DNA of 64,000 nucleotides from an uncultured Pseudomonadota bacterium (lineage in GTDB: Bacteria > Pseudomonadota > Gammaproteobacteria > Methylococcales > Methylomonadaceae), in NCBI GenBank assembly GCA_903867225.1, contig CAIPQN010000042.1:1-64000 (forward strand). Direction: 5' to 3'. The translations under genes and the position numbers were made by a program. Under the pieces are notes generated by a model that saw only the letters and a program-made list of their open reading frames with translations, made no database searches and was not told the DNA's origin. Shown piece by piece: positions 1 through 9,734 of the stretch (positions are counted from its first letter, which is position 1; each line of letters opens with the position of its first letter).

Positions 1-106
1 TTTATATATAATTTGATTATGTTGAGTCTTTTATATAGGCGAAATAAAAATTATTCTTGCAATTTTTTATTTTTCATTATTCACATTTTTTACATTAGGA
101 AACACT
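1..106 (+). promoter_or_regulatory. dnaN leader
   Basis: This is an AT-rich stretch with no open frame, ending in an AGGAAA ribosome-binding sequence 5-6 bases before the dnaN start. In related genomes dnaA lies directly upstream, so this is probably the dnaA-dnaN intergenic region, but dnaA itself is outside the window. No DnaA-box cluster is visible, so no origin is called. Confidence 0.5.
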
Positions 107-1207
107 ATGAAATTCACTATCAACCGTGAAGCGTTACTTGGTCCATTGCAGCAAATTGTCAGTGTTATTGAAAAACGCCAAACTATGCCAGTTTTGGCTA
201 ACGTATTGTTATTCATTGAAAATGAACACATAACAATGACTGGCACAGATTTGGAAGTCCAATTGATTTCTAAATTTGAATTACCCGATGCGACATCTGG
301 CTCAATCACAGTTCCTGCGCGTAAATTTTTAGATATTTGTCGTTTATTACCTGCTGGTTCTGAAATCAAATTTGAACAAAATGACGATAAAGTTAAAATC
401 ACATCAAATCGCAGTCGTTTCTCGTTAAATTGTTTGCCAGCAGATAATTACCCAGAATTTACTGAAGGCGATTTTGAGCATCAATTCGTGATTAATGCTG
501 GTCAATTCAAACGAGCTTTAGACAAAACAACGTTCTGTATGGCAAATCAAGATGTTCGGTATTACTTGAACGGATTACTTTTACATATCTCAAACAGCAA
601 ACTCGAATTAGTTGCCTCAGATGGGCATCGATTAGCGTTATACGAAGATCAACTTGAGGTGGCTACTGGTTTTGAAGCACGAATTATTTTGCCTCGCAAA
701 GGCGTTTTAGAACTTGCTAAACTCATCAACGACAGCGAAATCGAATTGCGCGTTGAATTTTCAAGCAGCAGTATTCGCATTTTCATCAACGACATGATTT
801 TTTCTGCAAAACTCGTTGACTCGAAATATCCCGATTTCAGCAAAGTTTTCCAACAATCGTTTTTTAACCCGATTCAAATCGAAAAAACCGCGCTTAAAAA
901 TTCCCTTACCCGCGTTGCTGTGCTTTCAAACGAAAAATTCAAAGGCGTAAATTTCGACATTTCAGCCGAAAGTTTGAAAATGAGCGCACACAATCCTGAA
1001 CATGACGAAGCCGAAGAAGAATTGGCGATTGTCTACGGTGACGAAGAATTATCGATTGCGTTTAATGCACAGTATTTGTCTGAAGCCGTATCGAATTTAG
1101 ACGGTGATACCGCGTTTATTACCGTTGCCAACGATTCGAGCAGTTGTTTTATCAACGAACCAAACAACGAAAAATACAAATACGTTGTAATGGCTATGCG
1201 CCTCTAA
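107..1207 (+). CDS. dnaN: DNA polymerase III beta subunit (sliding clamp)
   Basis: DnaN forms the ring-shaped dimer that tethers DNA polymerase III to its template in the cytoplasm. The 366-residue product is exactly the usual clamp length, begins in the typical way (MKFTINREALLGPLQ) and ends with the conserved VMAMRL tail next to the partner-binding groove. The ATG at 107 follows an AGGAAA ribosome-binding sequence. The next gene is gyrB; recF, which sits between the two in most relatives, is absent. The identification is secure from full-length family resemblance. Confidence 0.97.
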   Translation: MKFTINREALLGPLQQIVSVIEKRQTMPVLANVLLFIENEHITMTGTDLEVQLISKFELPDATSGSITVPARKFLDICRLLPAGSEIKFEQNDDKVKITSNRSRFSLNCLPADNYPEFTEGDFEHQFVINAGQFKRALDKTTFCMANQDVRYYLNGLLLHISNSKLELVASDGHRLALYEDQLEVATGFEARIILPRKGVLELAKLINDSEIELRVEFSSSSIRIFINDMIFSAKLVDSKYPDFSKVFQQSFFNPIQIEKTALKNSLTRVAVLSNEKFKGVNFDISAESLKMSAHNPEHDEAEEELAIVYGDEELSIAFNAQYLSEAVSNLDGDTAFITVANDSSSCFINEPNNEKYKYVVMAMRL

Positions 1208-1220
1208 ACCGCATTTGCGT

Positions 1221-3715
<2,495 letters not shown>

Positions 3716-3717
3716 AA

Positions 3718-4500
3718 ATGCTTGCTTATCCTGCCATTGACCCTATTGCTATTTCGATTGGTGCTGTAAAAATTCATTGGTACGGCATTATGTACCTGAT
3801 TGGTTTTGCGGCGGTTTATTTGCTTGGACAACACCGAGCAAAACAAGCGTGGTCGCCGATAAAACCCGAAGCGATTGAAGATTTAGTGACTTATGGCGCG
3901 ATGGGCGTGATTTTAGGCGGACGAATTGGCTACATTTTGTTTTATAACTTCAGTGCATTTTTAGAAAATCCGTTGATTTTGTTCAAAATTTGGCAAGGCG
4001 GAATGTCTTTTCATGGCGGAATGCTCGGCGTATTTGTGGCAATGGCGTGGTTTGCGAAAAAACAAAATTGCACGCTTTGGCAACTCACAGATTTAATTGC
4101 ACCCATTGCGCCGATTGGTTTAGGTGCTGGACGAATCGGTAATTTCATCAATTCCGAATTGTGGGGCAGACCGACCGATGTGCCGTGGGCAATGATTTTT
4201 CCAAATGGTGGCGACGTGGCGCGTCATCCGTCACAACTTTACGAAGCATTTTTAGAAGGTTTTGTGCTGTTTGTGATTGTGTGGATTTTTACTCAAAAAC
4301 AACGCCCAACAATGGCAGCAACAGGTTTAGCGGTGATGTGTTACGGCTGTTTTCGGTTTTTCGTTGAATTTTACCGAGTACCTGATGCACATTTAGGCTA
4401 CTTGGTTTTCGATTGGGTCACGATGGGACAAATTCTGTCCACGCCGATGATTGTGATTGGCGCGGGTTTAATGGTTTTGGCGTATAAAAAAACAGCATGA
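3718..4500 (+). CDS. lgt: Prolipoprotein diacylglyceryl transferase
   Basis: Lgt is the inner-membrane enzyme that attaches diacylglycerol from phosphatidylglycerol to the lipobox cysteine of prolipoproteins. The 260-residue protein has about seven membrane segments, the conserved FHGGMLG histidine region and the Lgt signature around [19 protein letters not shown]. It starts two bases after gyrB and overlaps thyA by four bases (ATGA), so gyrB-lgt-thyA are probably co-transcribed. The window encodes several lipoproteins that would be substrates (mltB, the DUF4266 protein, the island lipoprotein, the NodT-type protein). Confidence 0.95.
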   Translation: MLAYPAIDPIAISIGAVKIHWYGIMYLIGFAAVYLLGQHRAKQAWSPIKPEAIEDLVTYGAMGVILGGRIGYILFYNFSAFLENPLILFKIWQGGMSFHGGMLGVFVAMAWFAKKQNCTLWQLTDLIAPIAPIGLGAGRIGNFINSELWGRPTDVPWAMIFPNGGDVARHPSQLYEAFLEGFVLFVIVWIFTQKQRPTMAATGLAVMCYGCFRFFVEFYRVPDAHLGYLVFDWVTMGQILSTPMIVIGAGLMVLAYKKTA

Positions 4501-5330
4501 AAAATTATCTCGAATTGCTTGAAAAATTACTCGCTGACGGTACGCCAAAAGGTGATAGAACAGGAAGCGGCACGTTGTCGATTTTCGGGCATCAAATGCG
4601 TTTTAATTTAGCGGTAGGTTTTCCGTTAATCACCACCAAAAAAGTGCATTTGAAATCAATTATTCATGAATTGTTGTGGTTTTTGAATGGCGATACGAAT
4701 AACAATTTGCTCGAAGAGAAAGGCGTTTCAATTTGGCGCGAATGGAGTGATGAAAACGGTGAATTAGGCGCGATTTATGGCAAACAATGGCGTTCGTGGG
4801 AATGTCGCAATGGCGAAACCATTGACCAAATTTCACAAGTTATTGAGCAGTTAAAAACCAATCCAAACAGCCGCCGCATTATCGTTTCAGCGTGGAATGT
4901 CGCGGATTTACCTGACGAAAAAATCAGCCCTCAAGAAAACGTCAAAAATGGCAAAATGGCTCTCGCGCCGTGTCATGCGTTTTTTCAGTTTTACGTCGCG
5001 AATAACAAACTTTCTTGCCAGCTTTATCAACGTAGCTGTGACACGTTTATCGGCGTGCCGTTTAACATTGCCAGTTATGCGTTGCTGACGATGATGATTG
5101 CTCAACAATGTGATTTAGAATTGGGCGAATTTGTGTGGACAGGTGGCGATGTGCATTTGTATTTGAATCATCAAGAACAAGCAAAAACGCAATTACAACG
5201 TACACCTCGTGCATTGCCGTCAATGAACATTAAGCGCAAACCTGCTTCGATTTTTGATTACGCTTACGATGACTTTGAGTTAGTTGGCTATGATGCCGAT
5301 ACGCACATATCCGCCCCGATTGCTATTTGA
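4497..5330 (+). CDS. thyA: Thymidylate synthase
   Basis: ThyA converts dUMP and methylene-tetrahydrofolate to dTMP and dihydrofolate. The 277-residue product has the N-terminal [17 protein letters not shown] loop, the catalytic cysteine in [13 protein letters not shown], the [10 protein letters not shown] phosphate-binding arginine region and the C-terminal HISAPIAI. It is about 13 residues longer than E. coli ThyA; the extra residues sit just before the active-site cysteine (around [10 protein letters not shown]). The start overlaps the lgt stop by ATGA, suggesting translational coupling. Confidence 0.96.
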   Translation: MKNYLELLEKLLADGTPKGDRTGSGTLSIFGHQMRFNLAVGFPLITTKKVHLKSIIHELLWFLNGDTNNNLLEEKGVSIWREWSDENGELGAIYGKQWRSWECRNGETIDQISQVIEQLKTNPNSRRIIVSAWNVADLPDEKISPQENVKNGKMALAPCHAFFQFYVANNKLSCQLYQRSCDTFIGVPFNIASYALLTMMIAQQCDLELGEFVWTGGDVHLYLNHQEQAKTQLQRTPRALPSMNIKRKPASIFDYAYDDFELVGYDADTHISAPIAI

Positions 5331-5341
5331 GATATTTGTTT

Positions 5342-6367
5342 ATGACTACTTACCGCCGATTATTCGTTTTATTTCTTCTCCTATTATTGGCAGGTTGCGC
5401 GTCTGAGCCTGTGATTCGTCCAAGCAAACCAACACCTGTTGATACAGGCAAAGTTCCTGATTACATTGAACCGCGTCCGCTGATTGGCATTTACGCAAAT
5501 CAAGCGGGGGTACGGGAATTTATCCAGTACATGGTTCACGATTACGGTTTTTCAGAAGATTATTTGAATGGATTATTTTCGCAAGCAAACAAATTGGATT
5601 CGGTCATTCGTTTGGAAGTTGATCCATTTGTGCCGCCAAAACCGAAATACACAGGTCCTATTTCTTCTGAACCTGTCGTCCCACCAAAACCTAAAGTCAC
5701 AGCTGGTTGGTCAAGTTATCGCAAACAATTTTTAGATGACACACATATTAATAACGGCGTGAATTTTTGGCGACAAAATGCAGCCGCGTTGCAACGAGCA
5801 GCGCAAACGTATCATGTTGATCCTGAATATATCGTCGGCATTATTGGTGTGGAAACGTATTTCGGGCGCAATGTGGGCAAAACTAATACGTTTGATGCGT
5901 TAAGTACGTTGTCATTTTTTACAATTCGCAGAGCTGAGTATTTTAGTAAAGAACTCGAAAACTTTTTGTTGATGTCGAAAGAAGAAAATTTAGAACCGCG
6001 CAAAATCATTGGTTCTTGGGCTGGTGCGTTAGGTTTAGGGCAGTTTATGCCGAAAAGTTTTCGCAAACTCGCTGTTGATTTTAACGGCGATGGCAAACGC
6101 GATTTGTGGAATTCTGAGGATGCGATTGGAAGTGTCGCCCATTATTTTAAGAATTCGGGTTGGCAATTTAATCAACTCGTCGCCACGCCTATCAACGGCG
6201 ATATTGATGCCGAATACATCATTTTAGGCACCGATAGCGGCAATCAGTTTTGGGCAATTGGTCAAAATTTCAAAACGATCAAAAAATATAACAGCAGCAA
6301 CAAATACGCGATGGCAGTTCATCAATTAGGTCAATCGATAAAACAGCGTTATTTGATGACGAAATAA
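5342..6367 (+). CDS. mltB: Membrane-bound lytic murein transglycosylase B
   Basis: This is a lipoprotein enzyme that cleaves peptidoglycan between MurNAc and GlcNAc with anhydro-ring formation. From ATG 5342 it is 341 residues: a signal sequence with lipobox LAGC, then an SLT_2/MltB catalytic domain with the glutamate in GIIGVETYFGRN and the signature SWAGALGLGQFMPKSF. A TTG codon at 5327 is in frame but would add five residues ahead of a good signal peptide, so the ATG is preferred. A Pro-rich linker (PKPKYTGP, PPKPKVTAG) separates the N-terminal helical part from the catalytic core. Confidence 0.93.
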   Translation: MTTYRRLFVLFLLLLLAGCASEPVIRPSKPTPVDTGKVPDYIEPRPLIGIYANQAGVREFIQYMVHDYGFSEDYLNGLFSQANKLDSVIRLEVDPFVPPKPKYTGPISSEPVVPPKPKVTAGWSSYRKQFLDDTHINNGVNFWRQNAAALQRAAQTYHVDPEYIVGIIGVETYFGRNVGKTNTFDALSTLSFFTIRRAEYFSKELENFLLMSKEENLEPRKIIGSWAGALGLGQFMPKSFRKLAVDFNGDGKRDLWNSEDAIGSVAHYFKNSGWQFNQLVATPINGDIDAEYIILGTDSGNQFWAIGQNFKTIKKYNSSNKYAMAVHQLGQSIKQRYLMTK

Positions 6368-6591
6368 AACTGCGGCAAATCCCACATTTTTAATTTTTAC
6401 TGTGTCATATCACACACTTTTCGTAATTACACAGCTTATAAAAAAGCCTGTTTTTTAATTTAAGTTAATAATTTCAATATATTGAAATAAAAATCATAGA
6501 TTGGCGTGTATCCTGCAAACTAGCAATAACGATTTAAGTTTTTAAAATTTAAGTTTGTTATTTCACTAATAAAAATTTTTCAGGATATAAA
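6368..6591 (+). promoter_or_regulatory. Upstream region of the YcnI-like gene, with 18-bp palindrome
   Basis: This AT-rich intergenic region precedes the 6.6-13.1 kb cluster. An 18-bp perfect palindrome (ATTTCAATATATTGAAAT) lies at 6471-6488, about 100 bases upstream of the start codon, where a dimeric regulator could bind. An AGGAT ribosome-binding sequence lies at 6582-6586. No convincing -35/-10 pair could be assigned by eye. Confidence 0.4.
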
Positions 6592-7656
6592 ATGAACAAT
6601 GCACTTAAAACTTTAACTTCATTAGCTTTATTGGCCGGTACAGCACAACTTGCTCACGCTCACGCTGGTTTTAAAGATCAAATTACTGAAGGTACTGTAA
6701 AAACTTGGAATGCCGTTTCCATTGCTCACGGTTGTGCGTCAAATGCCACACCCGAAGGTGGTGTTGCGTTTCAAAAAGACGTTATTGCTATTAGTACCAT
6801 TTTTCCAAATCCAAGCGACATTAAAGATGTAACGTTTAGAGGTAGTAAAGGTGCTGTGACTACAACGGGCGCAGAAGCTACTCTTCCAAATTTAGCAGCT
6901 CACATCGTGGGTTCAACAGATTCTATCGCATCTACAATAGCAATCAGCGCAATTACATCAGGCGGAACGATGTTTGCGAACACAATTCCTGTTTATGATG
7001 AAAAAAATAAAGTGCGCGGATTTCAAGGGTGGAGTGGTAATTCACCTTTCAGCGGGCCAGCATTATTACAAAGTGAACTTAAATTTGATCCTGCGACAGG
7101 TACAAATACCTCTCAAGGTTTAGCTCCATTTGGTATTAGTGCAATTCAATTTAATCCAACTTCTTGTGCAAAAAAATTAGTGGTTCGTGTTGCTGTGGCG
7201 GACTGGTGTTTAAAAGGTGCTGCAAACTCCGCCGACGATTCAAGAGTTGACGTTTGGATTGGTTCACAAACACCAAAATTTAATGACCCCGATGTGATGC
7301 CAAGTGCGCCGACAGTGGCAAATGGTATTTACTGGCCAGGTCTTACTGTAAATCGTGATTTAGCGAAAAATCCATTACCAGGTACAAAAGGCTTTGATCC
7401 TGCAAAAATTGCTGTAAATAACGGTATTATCGATCGCACAGTTGCTGGTTGGGAAGTAAGTCCCGCAAAAGCAGCTACGGCAACTACTGCAGCAGTTACA
7501 GCGGTGACATCAGATAAAGTGTCTTGCGCTGATGTAACTGATTACGACACAGTTTATATCGAGCCAAACGCTAATGACATTGACAAATACTTGCCAATTT
7601 CAACTGCGAAATATCCACATGGTGCAAACGGCGTAGTTTATTGGCCTTCAAAATAA
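6592..7656 (+). CDS. Secreted YcnI-like protein, predicted N-terminal histidine
   Basis: A 354-residue exported protein. The signal peptide (residues 1-23) ends AHA, and cleavage there would leave histidine as residue 1 of the mature protein (HAGFKDQ). An exposed N-terminal His is the first ligand of copper histidine-brace proteins such as YcnI, CopC and LPMOs. The following WNAVSIAHGCASNATPEGG resembles the Y-x-F-x-V-x-HGC-x-x-S-x-T block of YcnI/DUF1775 proteins, although this protein is much longer. It opens a cluster of secreted and outer-membrane proteins ending with an ApbE flavin transferase. I infer a periplasmic metal-related, probably copper, role. Neither the family assignment nor the metal is proven by sequence alone. 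Confidence 0.55.
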   Translation: MNNALKTLTSLALLAGTAQLAHAHAGFKDQITEGTVKTWNAVSIAHGCASNATPEGGVAFQKDVIAISTIFPNPSDIKDVTFRGSKGAVTTTGAEATLPNLAAHIVGSTDSIASTIAISAITSGGTMFANTIPVYDEKNKVRGFQGWSGNSPFSGPALLQSELKFDPATGTNTSQGLAPFGISAIQFNPTSCAKKLVVRVAVADWCLKGAANSADDSRVDVWIGSQTPKFNDPDVMPSAPTVANGIYWPGLTVNRDLAKNPLPGTKGFDPAKIAVNNGIIDRTVAGWEVSPAKAATATTAAVTAVTSDKVSCADVTDYDTVYIEPNANDIDKYLPISTAKYPHGANGVVYWPSK

Positions 7657-7669
7657 GGGCCTGTCTTTC

Positions 7670-7734
7670 GTAATCAGCAATTGATTACGCTGTAAAATAA
7701 TCTGCATATTTTTATTTTTCAAAATGTGCAGATT
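7670..7734 (+). terminator. Two hairpins after the YcnI-like gene
   Basis: One stem (CGTAATCA / TGATTACG) lies at about 7670-7690. A second, AATCTGCA (7699-7706) pairing with TGCAGATT (7727-7734), encloses a T-rich loop and is followed by TTCAAAA. Neither has a long U-tract, so partial termination or transcript stabilisation is as likely as a full stop. Confidence 0.35.
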
Positions 7735-7784
7735 TTCAAAATGCGCGATAATACGCACAACCGTTATTTCTCTTGGATTTTCTG

Positions 7785-8615
7785 ATGAAAAAAATAGCTC
7801 AAAAAACGTTGTTATCGTTTATTGCTTTAAGTGCAATGGAAAGTGCATTTGCGTTGGATTCAGGCGCACAAAATTTAACATCGAAAGAAGGCGCAACGGA
7901 TTATTTTAAAATGAACTGCGCGGGTGATACGGATCATTTGAATTTTAAATTGTTTGAAGGCGCTGCAAATTCTGTTGTTGAAATGCCAGCCACTCCATCA
8001 CAACTTTTTAATGCAACATTAACCAAATTAAAATTAACAACAACCGTTTCAGCAATTGAAGCAGGTGCGACAAAAGAAATTACCTTAAAAGGTGGCAATG
8101 GTTCATACACATTGGCACTAGACACATTTGGCACAAATTTAAGTGTAAAAACAACGCAAACTTATTCTGTGCAATATCAATGTTTAAATGCAACTGGAAA
8201 AGTGACGGTAGGTTCATCAACGCTAACAAAACAAAGCGTTGAATCGGCAAAGAAAACATTAGCAAACGGTAAAACAGTAAAATATATTATTAACTGTGCG
8301 AAAGATTTAAAAAACGGCAATACAGATAGTTTAGTTGTGAAACTCATTAGCAAAACAGCGGTGGCAAAATCGGTTTCAACAGCCTCTTCGGCTTTAGCCC
8401 CATCTGGCGATTTAACGGCGCAAGTGGTTCGTAATTATTCAGCAAAAAATACTGTAAGTGAATCAATCGATATTCAAGGTGGTAATGGCAAATACGAGGT
8501 TTTAGTAAATAGTCCGACCAATAAAGCCTTGCCTTATCATTTTGAATATAGCTGTTTAAATATCAAAAACGTTGAAGTTTCAACATCACCCTTTCAACTT
8601 TTACAAGACCAATAA
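7785..8615 (+). CDS. Secreted two-domain protein, unknown function
   Basis: A 276-residue exported protein from ATG 7785 (signal peptide ending SAFA), preferred over an in-frame TTG at 7773. The mature part is an internal duplication. Each half has one cysteine near its start (YFKMNCAGDTDHLNFKL; KYIINCAKDLKNGNTDSLVVKL) and one near its end (SVQYQCLN; HFEYSCLN), joined by a GGNG-turn segment (KGGNGSYTLAL; QGGNGKYEVLV). This suggests two beta-sandwich-like units each closed by a disulfide. The next gene encodes a single unit of the same type. Function is unknown; the context suggests a partner of the thioredoxin and YcnI-like proteins nearby. Confidence 0.6.
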   Translation: MKKIAQKTLLSFIALSAMESAFALDSGAQNLTSKEGATDYFKMNCAGDTDHLNFKLFEGAANSVVEMPATPSQLFNATLTKLKLTTTVSAIEAGATKEITLKGGNGSYTLALDTFGTNLSVKTTQTYSVQYQCLNATGKVTVGSSTLTKQSVESAKKTLANGKTVKYIINCAKDLKNGNTDSLVVKLISKTAVAKSVSTASSALAPSGDLTAQVVRNYSAKNTVSESIDIQGGNGKYEVLVNSPTNKALPYHFEYSCLNIKNVEVSTSPFQLLQDQ

Positions 8616-8629
8616 CGCGAGGTTGATAG

Positions 8630-9010
8630 ATGAAACATTTAATTTTGTTGTTAATGAGCTTATCTTTGAACTGTTTTGCCCATGATGATGGTGGTACGTT
8701 AGGCGAAGAAGAAAAGGCTGTTGATTATTTTTTGGTGTCTTGCAGTGCAGATACCGACAGAATGTATTTTAGCATTTCAACTTCAAATAAATCGCCATTA
8801 CTTAGCGCACAAGTTTCAAAAGGTAATTTTGTGACAAATATCATTCCAAGTCGTGGCGGCGTAGAAATTATTCAAGGTAATGGTAATTATCGAATTCTCG
8901 TGAATAAAAATGGTATTGGTAAAGTCGATTATTCGTTTGTGTACCATTGTGAAAATAATGGTGAGCATACGGACACTGAAATTTTTGAATATCGTCAGGC
9001 TGATTTGTAA
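8630..9010 (+). CDS. Small secreted protein, single unit of the preceding duplicated domain
   Basis: This 126-residue exported protein repeats the pattern of the upstream gene once: VDYFLVSCSADTDRMYFSI near the start, QGNGNYRILVN in the middle, and SFVYHCENNGEH at the end, with two cysteines placed to form one disulfide. The signal peptide probably ends CFA, which would leave a mature HDDGG N-terminus. It starts 14 bases after the preceding gene and ends three bases before the thioredoxin gene, so it is almost certainly in the same operon. Function is unknown. Confidence 0.6.
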   Translation: MKHLILLLMSLSLNCFAHDDGGTLGEEEKAVDYFLVSCSADTDRMYFSISTSNKSPLLSAQVSKGNFVTNIIPSRGGVEIIQGNGNYRILVNKNGIGKVDYSFVYHCENNGEHTDTEIFEYRQADL

Positions 9011-9013
9011 TTT

Positions 9014-9499
9014 ATGAAGAAGTTTTTATTTTTAGTGGCAACACTTATTTTTTCAAATGTTCATGCCGCTACAATCGGTGAAAATTCGCCCGATTGCGTA
9101 CTAACTTCGCTCAATAACACGCCCGTGCATTTTCATGAACACACAGGCAAAGTGTTATATGTGGATTTTTGGGCATCGTGGTGTACCTCTTGTATGCAAT
9201 CGTTTCCGTTTTTAAATCAACTGACGCACGAATTCGGCGAGCAAGGTTTGCACATTGTTGGCGTGAATTTAGACGAGCAAGTTGATGATGCACTCGCGTT
9301 TTTGGGACATCATCCGTCGCATTTTACGATTGCCAATCATGGCGGTGAGCAATGCGCGAAAAGTTTTGATGTGCAAGCCATGCCAACATCTTATTTAATC
9401 GATAAACACGGTGTTATTCGCTATACGCATCAAGGTTTTCGCGTTGGTGAAACGGAAGAATTAAAACAACAAATTGCAAAATTATTGGCTGAAAAATAA
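9014..9499 (+). CDS. Periplasmic TlpA/ResA-like thioredoxin
   Basis: A 161-residue thiol-disulfide protein with a signal peptide (MKKFLFLVATLIFSNVHA), the active-site block DFWASWCTSCMQSFPFL (CTSC) and the cis-proline AMPTSYLID. The TlpA/ResA family reduces specific disulfides outside the cytoplasm, for example in copper- and heme-loading pathways. Likely clients are the neighbouring two-cysteine secreted proteins or the Cys-rich tail of the DUF4266 lipoprotein; that is an inference from gene order. It starts three bases after the previous stop. Confidence 0.85.
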   Translation: MKKFLFLVATLIFSNVHAATIGENSPDCVLTSLNNTPVHFHEHTGKVLYVDFWASWCTSCMQSFPFLNQLTHEFGEQGLHIVGVNLDEQVDDALAFLGHHPSHFTIANHGGEQCAKSFDVQAMPTSYLIDKHGVIRYTHQGFRVGETEELKQQIAKLLAEK

Positions 9500-9503
9500 A
9501 ACG

Positions 9504-9734
9504 ATGTTTGAAAAAAAATTCTTAGCCCCCTTAAAAATCGGGGCTTTTTTTTGTTTGATATTTTTATCAGGATGCAGCAGCGTTTCGCCTTGGGAACGCG
9601 GTACATTGGCAAAAGCACACATGAATTTACAGCCATCGCCATTACAAAGTAGTTTACGCTCGCATCAATATGGTAGTCGTGAAGCAGCATCGGGTGGTGG
9701 TGAAGCAGCTGGAGGTGGTTGTGGCTGTTACTAA
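9504..9734 (+). CDS. DUF4266 lipoprotein
   Basis: A 76-residue lipoprotein: lipobox LSGC, then the DUF4266 pattern SPWERGTLAKAHM, a short LRSHQYGSREAASGGG segment and a Gly/Cys tail ending CGCY. DUF4266 genes normally precede DUF3570 genes, as here. The tail cysteines could bind metal or take part in disulfide chemistry; no experimental role is known to me. The ribosome-binding site for the next gene (GGAGGT, 9711-9716) lies within the codons of the glycine tail. The first codons also encode a terminator-like hairpin, listed separately. Confidence 0.75.
   Translation: MFEKKFLAPLKIGAFFCLIFLSGCSSVSPWERGTLAKAHMNLQPSPLQSSLRSHQYGSREAASGGGEAAGGGCGCY
9524..9552 (+). terminator. Terminator-like hairpin inside the DUF4266 reading frame
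   Basis: AGCCCC (9524-9529) pairs with GGGGCT (9540-9545) across a 10-base loop and runs straight into eight T residues, with an A-run before the stem. This is a textbook intrinsic terminator, yet it sits in codons 7-17 of the DUF4266 gene. The lipobox at about codon 24 needs those codons for its signal peptide, so a later start does not explain it. It may limit expression of the downstream DUF4266-DUF3570-apbE genes, with active translation able to open it. Confidence 0.6.

Noticed and set aside
1..106. Replication origin upstream of dnaN
   Set aside because: AT-rich, but no DnaA-box cluster or 13-mers can be seen in the short stretch available.
6592..7656. Lytic polysaccharide monooxygenase
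   Set aside because: Only the N-terminal His agrees; the rest lacks LPMO patterns and resembles YcnI more.
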